Origin: Toxorhynchites rutilus septentrionalis
Taxonomy: Eukaryota; Arthropoda; Insecta; Diptera; Culicidae
Assembly: GCF_029784135.1 (NCBI RefSeq)
Contig: NC_073746.1
Coordinates: 114,822,035 to 114,886,034 of the forward strand
DNA length: 64,000 nucleotides
Direction: 5' to 3'
Of this stretch, positions 54,501 to 64,000 are shown one piece after another (within the stretch, counting starts at the first letter, position 1; each line of letters starts with the position of its first letter). Both the position numbers and the translations under genes were made by a program. The notes beneath the pieces are model-generated. The model was not told where the DNA came from, searched no databases, and saw only the letters and a program-made list of their open reading frames with translations.

Positions 54501-54885
54501 TCACGAAATAATAAATTCATGAAAAAATTGTGCTGCGGTGGTAAAAGGGTAAGTATCATTTTTTTATCAATTCTTTTCACATAGTCATGGCATTTATGCT
54601 TTATATTTTGACGTGGGACTACGTCTAACCGGAATATATGGAGGGTAAAATGAAAACCTAAACACAGAACATGCAGGAAAAAATGAAAGATTTCGAATGC
54701 TTATAGCTCGAACATTTCGTACTGGATAGGAGAGATGTTTGCATCACTTGATAGGGAATATTTCTACGCATCTATCGCAACTAACAAAATGTTGTTTTTC
54801 ATTAGATAAACAATTGAATAACTGTAAAATATTAGGCATTATCTAAACGCCCTAACTGCATCGTTTTGATTGGCCCGATTTACGG

Positions 54886-55158
54886 TTTCCCTAACACAGC
54901 CATCAAAACCAAGCAGCCTTGGAGAAATCGGCATTGCAAATACATGAAAGTAGGGGGACTTTTGTTCTCATCGAAAAATGTTCCCTAACACAGACTTTAA
55001 AACCAAGCAGCGAAATCGGCATTGCAAACACACGAAAGAGCCTAGAGGCGAGTGAACTGAAAAGTTTAAACCCTCTTAAAGCCAAAAAGAAGAAAAAGAA
55101 CACACGAAAGTAGGGGGAGCTTTTGTTCCCACCGAAATGTGTTCCCTAATAGAAATGT
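54886..55158. repeat. 95-bp tandem array, truncated (copy A)
   Basis: Units with TTCCCTAACACAG, AAAACCAAGCAGC and AATCGGCATTGCAAA, then G-rich GTAGGGGGACTTTTGTTC. Cut by the duplication junction. The full array is at 62711-63290. Confidence 0.75.
55041..55100 (+). mobile_element. Tiny retroposon with 12-bp target duplication (copy A)
   Basis: AGCCTAGAGGCGAGTGAACT, then GAAAAGTTTAAACCCTCTTA and a tail AAAAAGAAGAAAAAG. AACACACGAAAG precedes it and follows it. It interrupts one 95-bp unit, so the pre-insertion sequence is visible in neighbouring units. Duplicated at about 62866-62925. Confidence 0.8.
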
Positions 55159-55698
55159 GTAACGAGCGAAGAAATCATTACGTTGCACAGTTATAGCAAA
55201 CTGAATGAGAATTATATATGCGGTCCCGTTCGATGGAGTGCCTTTGAAGAGTCTCCTGATATCGACGTGTGGAATGTTGTCATCGGTATATCCCAGAGTG
55301 CGGTGCCAAACTGAAAAGTACTCCATCAGATTCTCTCCTGAGCGAAATGGAACTCCACTAACGACGAGATCATTAGAACGCAAACTTCTATCCACAGCTA
55401 CTAGACACTCAGCCTTACTATCAGCAATGGAATTGGTGAGTTGGGTGGTAACTCTGTCACTCTCTTTACGAATACGTTCGAAGTCACTCGCAATATCTGA
55501 TCTAAGTTTATCCATTTGTGTATGTATGGAATCTTTCAGTACTCTGATTTCATCAATCATATTCTTCTGGTACATAACAAACTGTGACTTCATCATATTG
55601 GCCAGTTCTGCAACGTTCATGTCTGCGTCAGTAGTTGATCCGGAACCTTTGTTAGATGTCGTAGTTGAGTTACTTCGAAGGCCACGTTCGCTTGCCAT
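55066..55698 (-). pseudogene. LINE ORF1, truncated copy created by the tandem duplication
   Basis: Residues 1 to about 178 are as in 47091-47867, up to FFARY, then unrelated residues from the 95-bp array. No ORF2 follows. Confidence 0.9.
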
Positions 55699-58600
55699 GG
55701 TGGTTGTGTTGAGATCAAAAACTGCTCGAATTGAACTCCTTTGTTTTTCGCTAATGGCTTATCGATCCAAAGAAGTTAAGATAAATCACTTCTCAATTTC
55801 AGCAAAAACCAATTGTTGATTTTCTGGAACACACGCGAAAAACTTCGAAGCCACCTATCGGTTCCCCGATTCGCGAGAAATATATAATTGTTTTTGATAG
55901 ATAACTGGGTTTTGATCGATTCGCGTCAGCACAATATAGATTACGTGCAAACCATTCTATTGATTTGTCAAAAGTTCCTGGACACTGGATGGTTCGATGG
56001 TACAAGGAACATCAAATTCAATTCCCTCAACGTATACATGGAATAATCATCATTCGCGTTGACGGCATTGTGCTTCATGTGTTCGAATTGTGAAGCGAAA
56101 ATGATAATAGACAATGAAATCATGGAAATATCAGGAAATTTATATAAAAACAGCTGATGAAGGTTCAGTACGACGTGTTTTAATTAGTAAATTAACAAGA
56201 AGTAACATTTTTCATTCAAATTTTGACAATTTAAAACTGCCTCCGGGCCTACAAAACCGATAAAGATTAATTTGCCTCCCAAAATGGTTATCGCCACCAG
56301 ACGTCGACAAGGTCATTCGTCATCGAGGAAAAAGTGACAGCCAAGCTGCCCAGTTGCTGAAAATGTGTATGAACGCACAGCACCAGTCAACTGGTGATCT
56401 AAATATGGCGTGCCGTTGACGTTCAAGTAACTGGCGCCAATTACTGGTCAATGTGTAAATCAGCTGTTAGTTAATCCCTTTCGTTTGATGCTCATATTGA
56501 CGGGGTTCTGAGAAAATGTGTAATCCATCATTTTGTAGCGGACACCATCTTGGATTTACTTTTTTCATCAATAATTGTATTCTACTAGTCAAGCCCTTTC
56601 GTTTGATACCCATATTGATGGGGTTTAGAGAAAATATGAAATCCGCCATGTTGGATTTTCAAGATCATCAAAAACGCATTTTTTAATGACTGCAGAGATG
56701 AAGGTGTGTTCCAAATTTCAGATCAATCGTTCAATAGGAAGGGGGTTAAATTTCTTTTGATGTGGGACCCACGTACATACAAACGGGTCATATAATCGAC
56801 CCCATCCTGTGTACCGAAGATGTACTCGCTTGCATTTTTGCAAACCGGAATGTGTTTTCCCAACACAGATTCCGAAACCAAGAAGTAGGGAGAATCGACA
56901 TTGCAGATACATGCAAGACGGCAGTACTTTTATACCGCCATGCATTTTTGCACTCCAGAAGTCGTTTTGCTAACACGGTCTACAAAAGCGGGTACAAATG
57001 CAACACTTTGGCTCGGTTATTCAAGACTGCATTGAAAGATATCCCTTCATGTCGTCAGCTCAGCTCACATTATGTGACAAACCTTTTGATGATTAGGCAA
57101 AATGTTGATAACTATTTGTTGCGACAACCACTACCATAATGCATGAATTGACCTAAATTGGAATTTGTTTGCAAATCGTAAATTGTTTGATTCATTCACT
57201 AGTTTAATCAATAATTCAGTCAATACACACAAAAGATAGCTCTGCGCAGCGGCGATATCCGTGTCCAATGAGGAACCTCCGAGGAACGATTATTGCTAAT
57301 TGAAAAAAACACAAATGATTACTAAGCCAATGGCAGTCCTACTTCAAGCTTGCGGTTATATCATGGTTATACCTATGGCACCCATAATTTTTTTTTAATT
57401 GAGTTGTTGTTCCCATTCCTTCTTCGTTTCGGGTCGAGCTTATTGCTTAACAGCTCTACAAGGAAATTATTCCAATGATTGTTGGAATCTTCCAATTTGT
57501 TTAGCACATTGATGTGCTTTTCGAACTTGTCAGCTAGATCGGATAGTGCAGCTGACGGTCTTTTCGCACAGATGGTGTAGATAACGATTGTGTCACATTT
57601 ACCCGAAACCCGCTCACCCGAAAGACAGTTACCTGAAAGATATTCACCCGTATTCCACTCTCCCGAATGTAACAAAGACCCGAATGTAACATCTACCCGA
57701 ATTGACACTCACCCGAATGAGCTTGAGCTTGGGTAGACTGTACAATTCCTAGTTGCTCTCCGTGATTGACCTGAACCAACCAAATTGCACAAAGAACACA
57801 CACAATGACGCTTGGGACTAGCAAATCATTCTCGTTGTGCAATTTTCGGCGATTCGAGCTTTAAATGGTCAATAACGACGCGGGCCACGTCTTTACAGTC
57901 ACCAGGGGAAGGGAAGGAAGGTTAGTATGATAATCGCCGCCCGAAGGGCAGAAGGGTCGCCTCTATAGCGTGGTTCTCTAGCGATTATCATGGGAGGGAT
58001 AATTGTTAGCGGGGAGAAGTAAGAATCAGGATTCACTGAGGTAAGTGATATGATTATGTAAACGCAAGTTATCGACCACTCAACGAACTTTTTTTTAAAA
58101 CACACGGCCGGCAATATCTTCTGGTATGCTGAGAAGGAAGATCTGTAAAATGAATTGGTCCGGCTATAAATCGAATTATTTATATATAGTATGCTCTTTT
58201 TATCGAGCTCGATTCGCAACGGCGGAAAGTTATCTTTGGGAATCCTGAGAAGGTAACCGAGATAACTCCTCCCAAATCAATCTAATCGTCGATATATTCC
58301 GTTATTCATCGCGTTCCCTTTATAGAATTCAAATTGCAACGGCAAAGAGTTAATCATTGGAAAACCTGAGAAGGTAATCGATATTGAGTAAACTCCTCTG
58401 AAACTAATTGGACAGTCGATAAATTATCTTGATCATTGAGCGTACTATGTGTCGAACTTCAATCGCAACGGCGGAGAGTTAGCTTTGGGAAACCTGAGGA
58501 GATAACCGAGGGAACTCCTCTAAAAACAATCGTACCGTCTTGCCTTTCCTTATAAGTCTACCATATCTCGTCTACAGTGAATACAAAACTTCTTGAGTTT

Positions 58601-61600
58601 CCCTAACAAACCGAACAGAGAAATGTTTGGAATTAAACTCAAACACAAATAAAACAAAAAGTCTCGGGTCGATAGCCAGCTATTGAAACATTAGAGATGG
58701 TGCATAAATATGAAAGATAGAGATTGAACTTAGCTAGTGCTGCTGGGAGCCGAGTCATTCCGGCATTTGTTCTTCTTTTTCTGGTGATAGTGTCAGTACT
58801 GACACATTCACGCACACATGATCCATCAACGATACGTTCCCTTCCAAACAATCACTACGATTAACTGGAGTAGAAGAAGAGCGAAAACTGTTCTCACTGG
58901 CTGTTTGATAAACCGACGCATACACACCCCTTGTGCGAGACAAAGAAAGCAACGAAGCAGGTACTTGTGATAACACGAATACACGCAAACAGCGAACACG
59001 ACGCGCAAAAAAATGCCTTCGTATGAAACTATTTTTTGTTGTATCATTATTATTCGGCAATGCTCCGGGGAATTCCAAGGACACTCCACAAAATTCAAAT
59101 CTATCGAGGCGAGCAACACACTTTTCCACGACGTTAAATCGGGGTTTACGATTTTTTTTTATGCCAAATGTCTTAAAATTGCATGAAAAGTCGAGATCTA
59201 GTGTAATCTTGAATTTTTTTTTGTCAAAAATCGGCATTCTGGAACTAAGACATGGCATCAATTTATTTTTTAAAAAACCCCGATTATCGGTGATTTTTCG
59301 GTTTTCAAAAAACTCAAATTTTAACGCCTGCGACACCAGTAAATGAAGTCCGAATGAGCTAATATTTTGCATAGGGTATATTATCGTCCAAATCAACATT
59401 TCGTTGCAAGTTCCGAAGGAAAAATCGTGATAACTATTTTTATTGGCACCCAGAATACCGATTTTTGACAAAAAAAAATTCTAGATGACACTAGATCTCG
59501 ACGTTTTATGCAATTTTAGGACACATCAAAATTCTTTTTTTTCGAAAACCCCGATTTCCACCCTTGGTTGATTTTTCGATTTTCAAAAAACTTAAACTTT
59601 GACCGCTTTGCGCCACTCTCCCTTTAGTCCGATTGAGCTGAAATTCTGCATATGAGGTTTTTTCGATGTGGTGAACATTTTTGACGTAGGACTACGTGTA
59701 AAATCGTGTAAAATCAAAGTTTCGAAAACGAAAGCGTTACGCCGGAGACCGAGATTTTGAGCGTTAATAGCTCCTAAACAACTGAACGAAATGGTATGAT
59801 AAACACTTCATTCGAAAGATAAAATGTCTACGCGTTATATACTTGTTACTTTTTGATCCAAAAACTTGTTTCAATAGTCTTAAAATTGCTTTCAAAACAG
59901 GCTATTGAAATCACCAATCGGTATATAAGCGAGCGGCGCTCGGAAATCCACTCAGTTCTAATTGAACAGCGATTGGAGCAAGTTGTCGCTGTTGCGGCGA
60001 AGCTCTTTATTTATCATGAAAGCGCGGATGAACGGTGTCACCAAGAGCCTGTTTGTGCACCCTAGGCCAGAAGGGAATCTATCAGGATGAGAGTGATGCC
60101 ACAAACGGTTCCCTGGGAAGACATCGCTACACACACATACACGCGCGGCTATTAACAGGTGGTTATCGAGTTGGCATTAACCACTGGTGGGCTTCCAGTA
60201 TCGAGGAAAATGTGGAAATATCTAATCGTTACTGAAAATAATCTGCCAGTTCCTCTGGGAATTTTCAAAATATATTCATGTGAAAGAGTTTAATTGAATG
60301 TTTTCTATCCATGTAACACTGTGACCAAATATGTTTCAATCAAGTGCTATTAACAGGTGGTTATCGAGTTGGCATTAACCACTGGTGGGCTTCCAGTATC
60401 GAGGAAAATGTGGAAGTATCTAATCGTTACTGAAAATAATCTGCCAGTTCCTTTGGGAATTTTCAAAATATATTCATGTGAAAGAGTTTAATTGAATGTT
60501 TTCTATCCATGTAACACTGTGACCAAATACATTTGGTTTTGTGGTTTTTCAATCAATCGCAATTAACAGGATAGATTCAGAAGATTATTCTTCCCCATCA
60601 GTAGGATATTTCCGTATCCATTATTGTATGCGCCCGCAATCGATTATTGCTCAGTCGCCGAAAGTTCCGAGCTCAGAGAGTTCATTCCCCTCTAGTTTGC
60701 CTTCCAAATTGCCATCGTAAACCACACCTTCTCTCGATTCAATCACACACAAAAAGCATACTTAAGCGATATTCTGGTGGTGAGACACATTCATTTTTCG
60801 TGAGGACATCGACAAGACAACATCGTTGCCTAACGTGCTGGAGGAGGTGGACGGCGAAGGATCGACACATACACGCGCAGAACTCTTTCCGTTAGGATGC
60901 CATTCAGCATCGAGAAAGTTCCGGAAAGATCCAATCATTGCTGGAAAATAATCTGCCAGTTCCTTTGGGAATTTTCAAAATATATTCATGTGAAAGAGTT
61001 TAATTGAATGTTTTCTATCCATGTAACACTGTGACCAAATATGTTTCAATCAAGTGCTATTAACAGGTGGTTATCGAGTTGGTATTAACCACTGGTGGGC
61101 TTCCAGTATCGAGGAAAATGTGGAAATATCTAATCGTTACTGAAAATAATCTGCCAGTTCCTTTGGGAATTTTCAAAATATATTCATGTGAAAGAATTTA
61201 ATTGAATGTTTTCTATCCATGTACCACTGTGACCAAATATGTTTCAATCAAGTGCTATTAACAGGTGGTTATCGGGTTAGCATTAACCACTGGTGGGCTT
61301 CCAGTATCGAGGAAAATGTGGAAATATCTAATCGTTACTGAAAATAATCTGCCAGTTCCTCTGGGAATTTAAAATTACATTCATATGAAAGAGTTTATTT
61401 TAATGTTTTCTATCCATGTAACACTGTGACCCAATACATTAGGTTTTGTGATTTTTCAATCAATCGCAATCAACAGGATAGCTTCTGAAGATTATTCTTC
61501 CCCATCAGTAGGATATTTCCGTATCCAATATTGGATGCATAAAACCTTGTGCCTCCAACGTAACGCTCTCGTTTTCGAAGTTCTCCAAATATTCATTCAT

Positions 61601-62978
61601 TCAGAATGAATTCAGATTCAACTTCATACAAATGATCTCTAAATCAACGATAGTCCTACGTCACCCTTGCGGTTATACCATAGATATAACCCACTTCCTG
61701 TTTTTTATAGGGTAACTTTGAAATTTGGAATTTTAGGGTCGATTTTTTTCTCATACATTCATTGGCACTCTAGTGATCATACTTGTCTTGTACGTTCATT
61801 TCCATCCAAACAGTTCGTATTTTTCGTGGGTAGTGCAATTTGAGAAATAGTGACGTTGGATAAAATCCTTGTCAAAAAAATTATAAGTGGGGGAATGCAG
61901 TTTTTCTTCTTCTTCTTTCTTTGTTTTTAAGAGGCTTCTAACTTTGAAGTTCATTCGCCTCTAAGTGCAGTTTTTATAACGTATTATGAAATTTATCTAT
62001 TCATATGGCTGACGCAGCCCGTTCAGTGAATTACAACAAAGCTAACAATGTTGGTACATACATATTACGGCATTGAAGTGCGATTTTTAATGTGAATTTA
62101 TTTTTTCGTAATAAAATTCAATCTGAGATCACTGTAGTGGGGGCGAAGTTCCCGTCTAACGAGGATGAGGAACCGAGGTTTGCTTGCGAGAGGCCGCCGC
62201 TTCCGACGGCGGGTCGGCAGCTGACTCGGATTGCGTCAACCTCGGCGGCTTGGTGCCGCCTCTGTTCCTTATCCTCGTTAAATGGGGACTTCGCCCCCAG
62301 TTCGTTGACCTCACAATACATTTCATCACGAAATAATAAATTCATGAAAAAATTGTGCTGCGGTGGTAAAAGGGTAAGTATCATTTTTTTATCAATTCTT
62401 TTCACATAGTCATGGCATTTATGCTTTATATTTTGACGTGGGACTACGTCTAACCGGAATATATGGAGGGTAAAATGAAAACCTAAACACAGAACATGCA
62501 GGAAAAAATGAAAGATTTCGAATGCTTATAGCTCGAACATTTCGTACTGGATAGGAGAGATGTTTGCATCACTTGATAGGGAATATTTCTACGCATCTAT
62601 CGCAACTAACAAAATGTTGTTTTTCATTAGATAAACAATTGAATAACTGTAAAATATTAGGCATTATCTAAACGCCCTAACTGCATCGTTTTGATTGGCC
62701 CGATTTACGGTTTCCCTAACACAGCCATCAAAACCAAGCAGCCTTGGAGAAATCGGCATTGCAAATACATGAAAGTAGGGGGACTTTTGTTCTCATCGAA
62801 AAATGTTCCCTAACACAGACTTTAAAACCAAGCAGCGAAATCGGCATTGCAAACACACGAAAGAGCCTAGAGGCGAGTGAACTGAAAAGTTTAAACCCTC
62901 TTAAAGCCAAAAAGAAGAAAAAGAACACACGAAAGTAGGGGGAGCTTTTGTTCCCACCGAAATGTGTTCCCTAATAGA
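55159..62978. repeat. Tandem segmental duplication, copy B (about 7.82 kb)
   Basis: Head-to-tail copy of 47328-55158. It repeats every feature listed there at plus 7825 (the U4 copy at 57238-57308, ACCCGAA cluster at 57593-57715, composite element at 59676-61705, tiny retroposons at 61906 and 62866, GC-rich inverted repeat at 62117). At its right end it runs on into the uninterrupted 95-bp array. Confidence 0.95.
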
Positions 62979-63290
62979 GATTTCTAAACCAAGGTGCCTG
63001 GAGAAATCGGTATTTCAAATTCATGCAAGTCGGGGGTATTTTTGTTCCGACTGGAATGTGTTTCCCTAACACAGACTTCAAATCCATGAAGCGTGGGGAA
63101 ATCGGCATTGCGAATTCATACAAATCGGGGGTATTTTTGTTCCGATTGAAATGTGTTTCCCTAACACAGACTTCAAAACCGAGGTTTCTGGGGAAATCGG
63201 CTCTGCAAATAAATGCAAACTGCGAGTACTTTTGTCCTCGCTTGCCTTTGTGCAGAGTGGAATATGTCTGTCCTAACATGATCTTCTCAA
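62711..63290. repeat. 95-bp tandem array
   Basis: TTCCCTAACACAG-type unit starts at 62711, 62806, 62966, 63061 and 63156. The spacing is 95 except where a tiny retroposon lies. The units share AAATCGGCATTGC, ATGCAAGTCGGGGGTA and TTTTTGTTCCGA. The last unit decays near 63290. Confidence 0.85.
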
Positions 63291-63321
63291 CTTAGGAACC
63301 TGGGAAAATCGTGCAGCCACT

Positions 63322-63360
63322 AGAAGCGAATGAACTTCCCAGTTTCAAGCAAGTTCGAGA
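63322..63360 (+). repeat. Decayed tiny-retroposon core
   Basis: AGAAGCGAATGAACTTCCCA then GTTTCAAGCAAGTT, a diverged member of the 33-bp core family. Confidence 0.45.
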
Positions 63361-63379
63361 TTCGAGAAGTATGTACACT

Positions 63380-63778
63380 TTTCGGATGTAAACTTCAGAG
63401 GGAAATGTAAAATAAAATAATCGTTTGATAATTTTTTTGTTGTCTTTATTGGAAAGATTTTCAGCCTTAGGCTGGTTCATCAAACGTTTGATATTCCTCC
63501 GTACATATATTTTGTTCTAGTCATCATACCAAACGTAAAAGGTCCGTCATTAAATTTACTTGTAACGAAGAACAATCAATCACAATAAATGAATTGACTT
63601 TACACGGCATTTGTTCATTTTTTTCACTCACAGAGCAAATATATTGAACTCAATTGAATTTGGAAACTGTTTCATTCAATCAAGAATTTAATCAATACAA
63701 ACGAATGATTGCTAAGCTAAGATAGTTCCACGTGAACCTTGCGGTTATATCATAGATATAACCCACTCATTTTTTATG
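63380..63778. other. Non-coding, ends in a GACGTAGGACTA-family module
   Basis: TATTGGAAAGATTTTCAGCC and GGTTCATCAAACG are repeat-like. AGTTCCACGTGAACCTTGCG and ATATAACCCACTC at 63724-63770 are the reversed module. Confidence 0.45.
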
Positions 63779-63782
63779 TTAA

Positions 63783-64000
63783 CCTTTTCACTGCGGCCCA
63801 GCATCGGAGAAAGCCATCAGCAGGTACGGCGCGTTATGCGCATGTCGGTCGTTGTGTTGCGCCAGAGCAGTGACTAGTGAGTAAAGTTTACCCGGAGTTT
63901 TGATACCATTCTTAGAATGGGGGCGAAATAATAATTGCAAATGAATTAAAAATATTCATTTATCATTTATTTTAAATAGCATTTTAGGCATAGCATTGAA
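63783..64000. mobile_element. Left end of a piggyBac-type MITE (runs off the window)
   Basis: TTAA (63779-63782) is followed by CCTTTTCACTGCGGCCC, like the ends at 7248 and 10795. GTCGGTCGTTGTGTTGCGCC resembles 7535-7552. No right end is seen before the window stops. Confidence 0.5.

Larger units (their letters stand above)
47328..55158. repeat. Tandem segmental duplication, copy A (about 7.83 kb)
   Basis: From GTAACGAGCGAAGAAATCAT (47328) to CCCTAATAGA (about 55154), the sequence is repeated head to tail at 55159-62978. The offset is 7831 at the left and 7825 after one (TTG)2 length change near 47890. By eye I noted only four base changes: 48219/56044, 48348/56173, 49826/57651 and 49836/57661. 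The unit includes the 5' two-thirds of LINE ORF1, the repeat mosaic and the start of the 95-bp array. Confidence 0.95.

Noticed and set aside
54267..54584. GC-rich 105-codon ORF (and 62092-62409) as a gene
   Set aside because: The GC-rich part is an inverted repeat read on both strands, so ORFs appear in each direction by symmetry.
1..64000. CRISPR array, bacterial operon or integrated bacterial segment
   Set aside because: Tandem repeats present (95-bp, 110-bp and 180-bp units) have no spacer structure, and all recognisable proteins are eukaryotic or from eukaryotic transposons.

Overview
This window looks like nuclear DNA from a dipteran, most probably a culicine mosquito (Aedes/Culex type). 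It is AT-rich with intron-bearing genes. Short unique coding islands sit in a sea of transposable elements: mariner/Tc1 elements, piggyBac- and Harbinger-like MITEs, tRNA-derived SINEs, a CR1/Jockey-type LINE and LTR retroelements. The taxon is inferred from this repeat flora and the proteins, not proven. There is no bacterial-type gene content, operon or CRISPR array.

Layout. (1) 1-780 is the open 3' exon of a + strand gene encoding an acidic protein with a C-terminal membrane anchor. 11632-11863 is a GC-rich + strand last exon that I recognise as the end of the calponin-homology domain of an LRCH protein, with a polyadenylation signal at 12276. The space between them holds 3' UTR-like sequence, a 1.5-kb long-inverted-repeat element carrying a SINE, two piggyBac-type MITEs, and a 1.8-kb mariner invaded by another MITE and a Tc1 fragment. 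(2) 12.8-30.1 kb is repeat territory. It has three more mariners (12820-13725, about 17217-18232 split by a SINE, and 28830-30084), two Feilai-like SINE copies, a truncated U4 snRNA retropseudogene, a histone H1 relic, and Harbinger-type MITEs. (3) 31158-38118 is an LTR-flanked block, minus orientation, containing a gag-only inner retroelement with its own primer-binding site. (4) 39193-39786 holds the first three exons of a mios/Mio (GATOR2) orthologue. The rest of that gene is not in the window; what follows is more than 24 kb of repeats that I read as its third intron or a disrupted locus. (5) 42379-43643 is a foldback-like element with internal tandem repeats. 43756-47867 is a nearly complete two-ORF LINE on the minus strand. 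(6) 47328-55158 is duplicated in tandem at 55159-62978 (unit about 7.83 kb), almost without change. One end of the unit lies in the LINE ORF1 and the other in a 95-bp satellite-like array.

Little here works together as a pathway: only the tail-anchored exon, LRCH and mios are host genes. The most interesting signals are a family of about 58-bp retroposons with hairpin-forming ends, A-rich tails and 10-12-bp target duplications; two independent U4 snRNA retrocopies cut at the same point of U4; the very recent 7.8-kb tandem duplication; and an intact LINE ORF2 whose endonuclease has lost two catalytic Asp residues.
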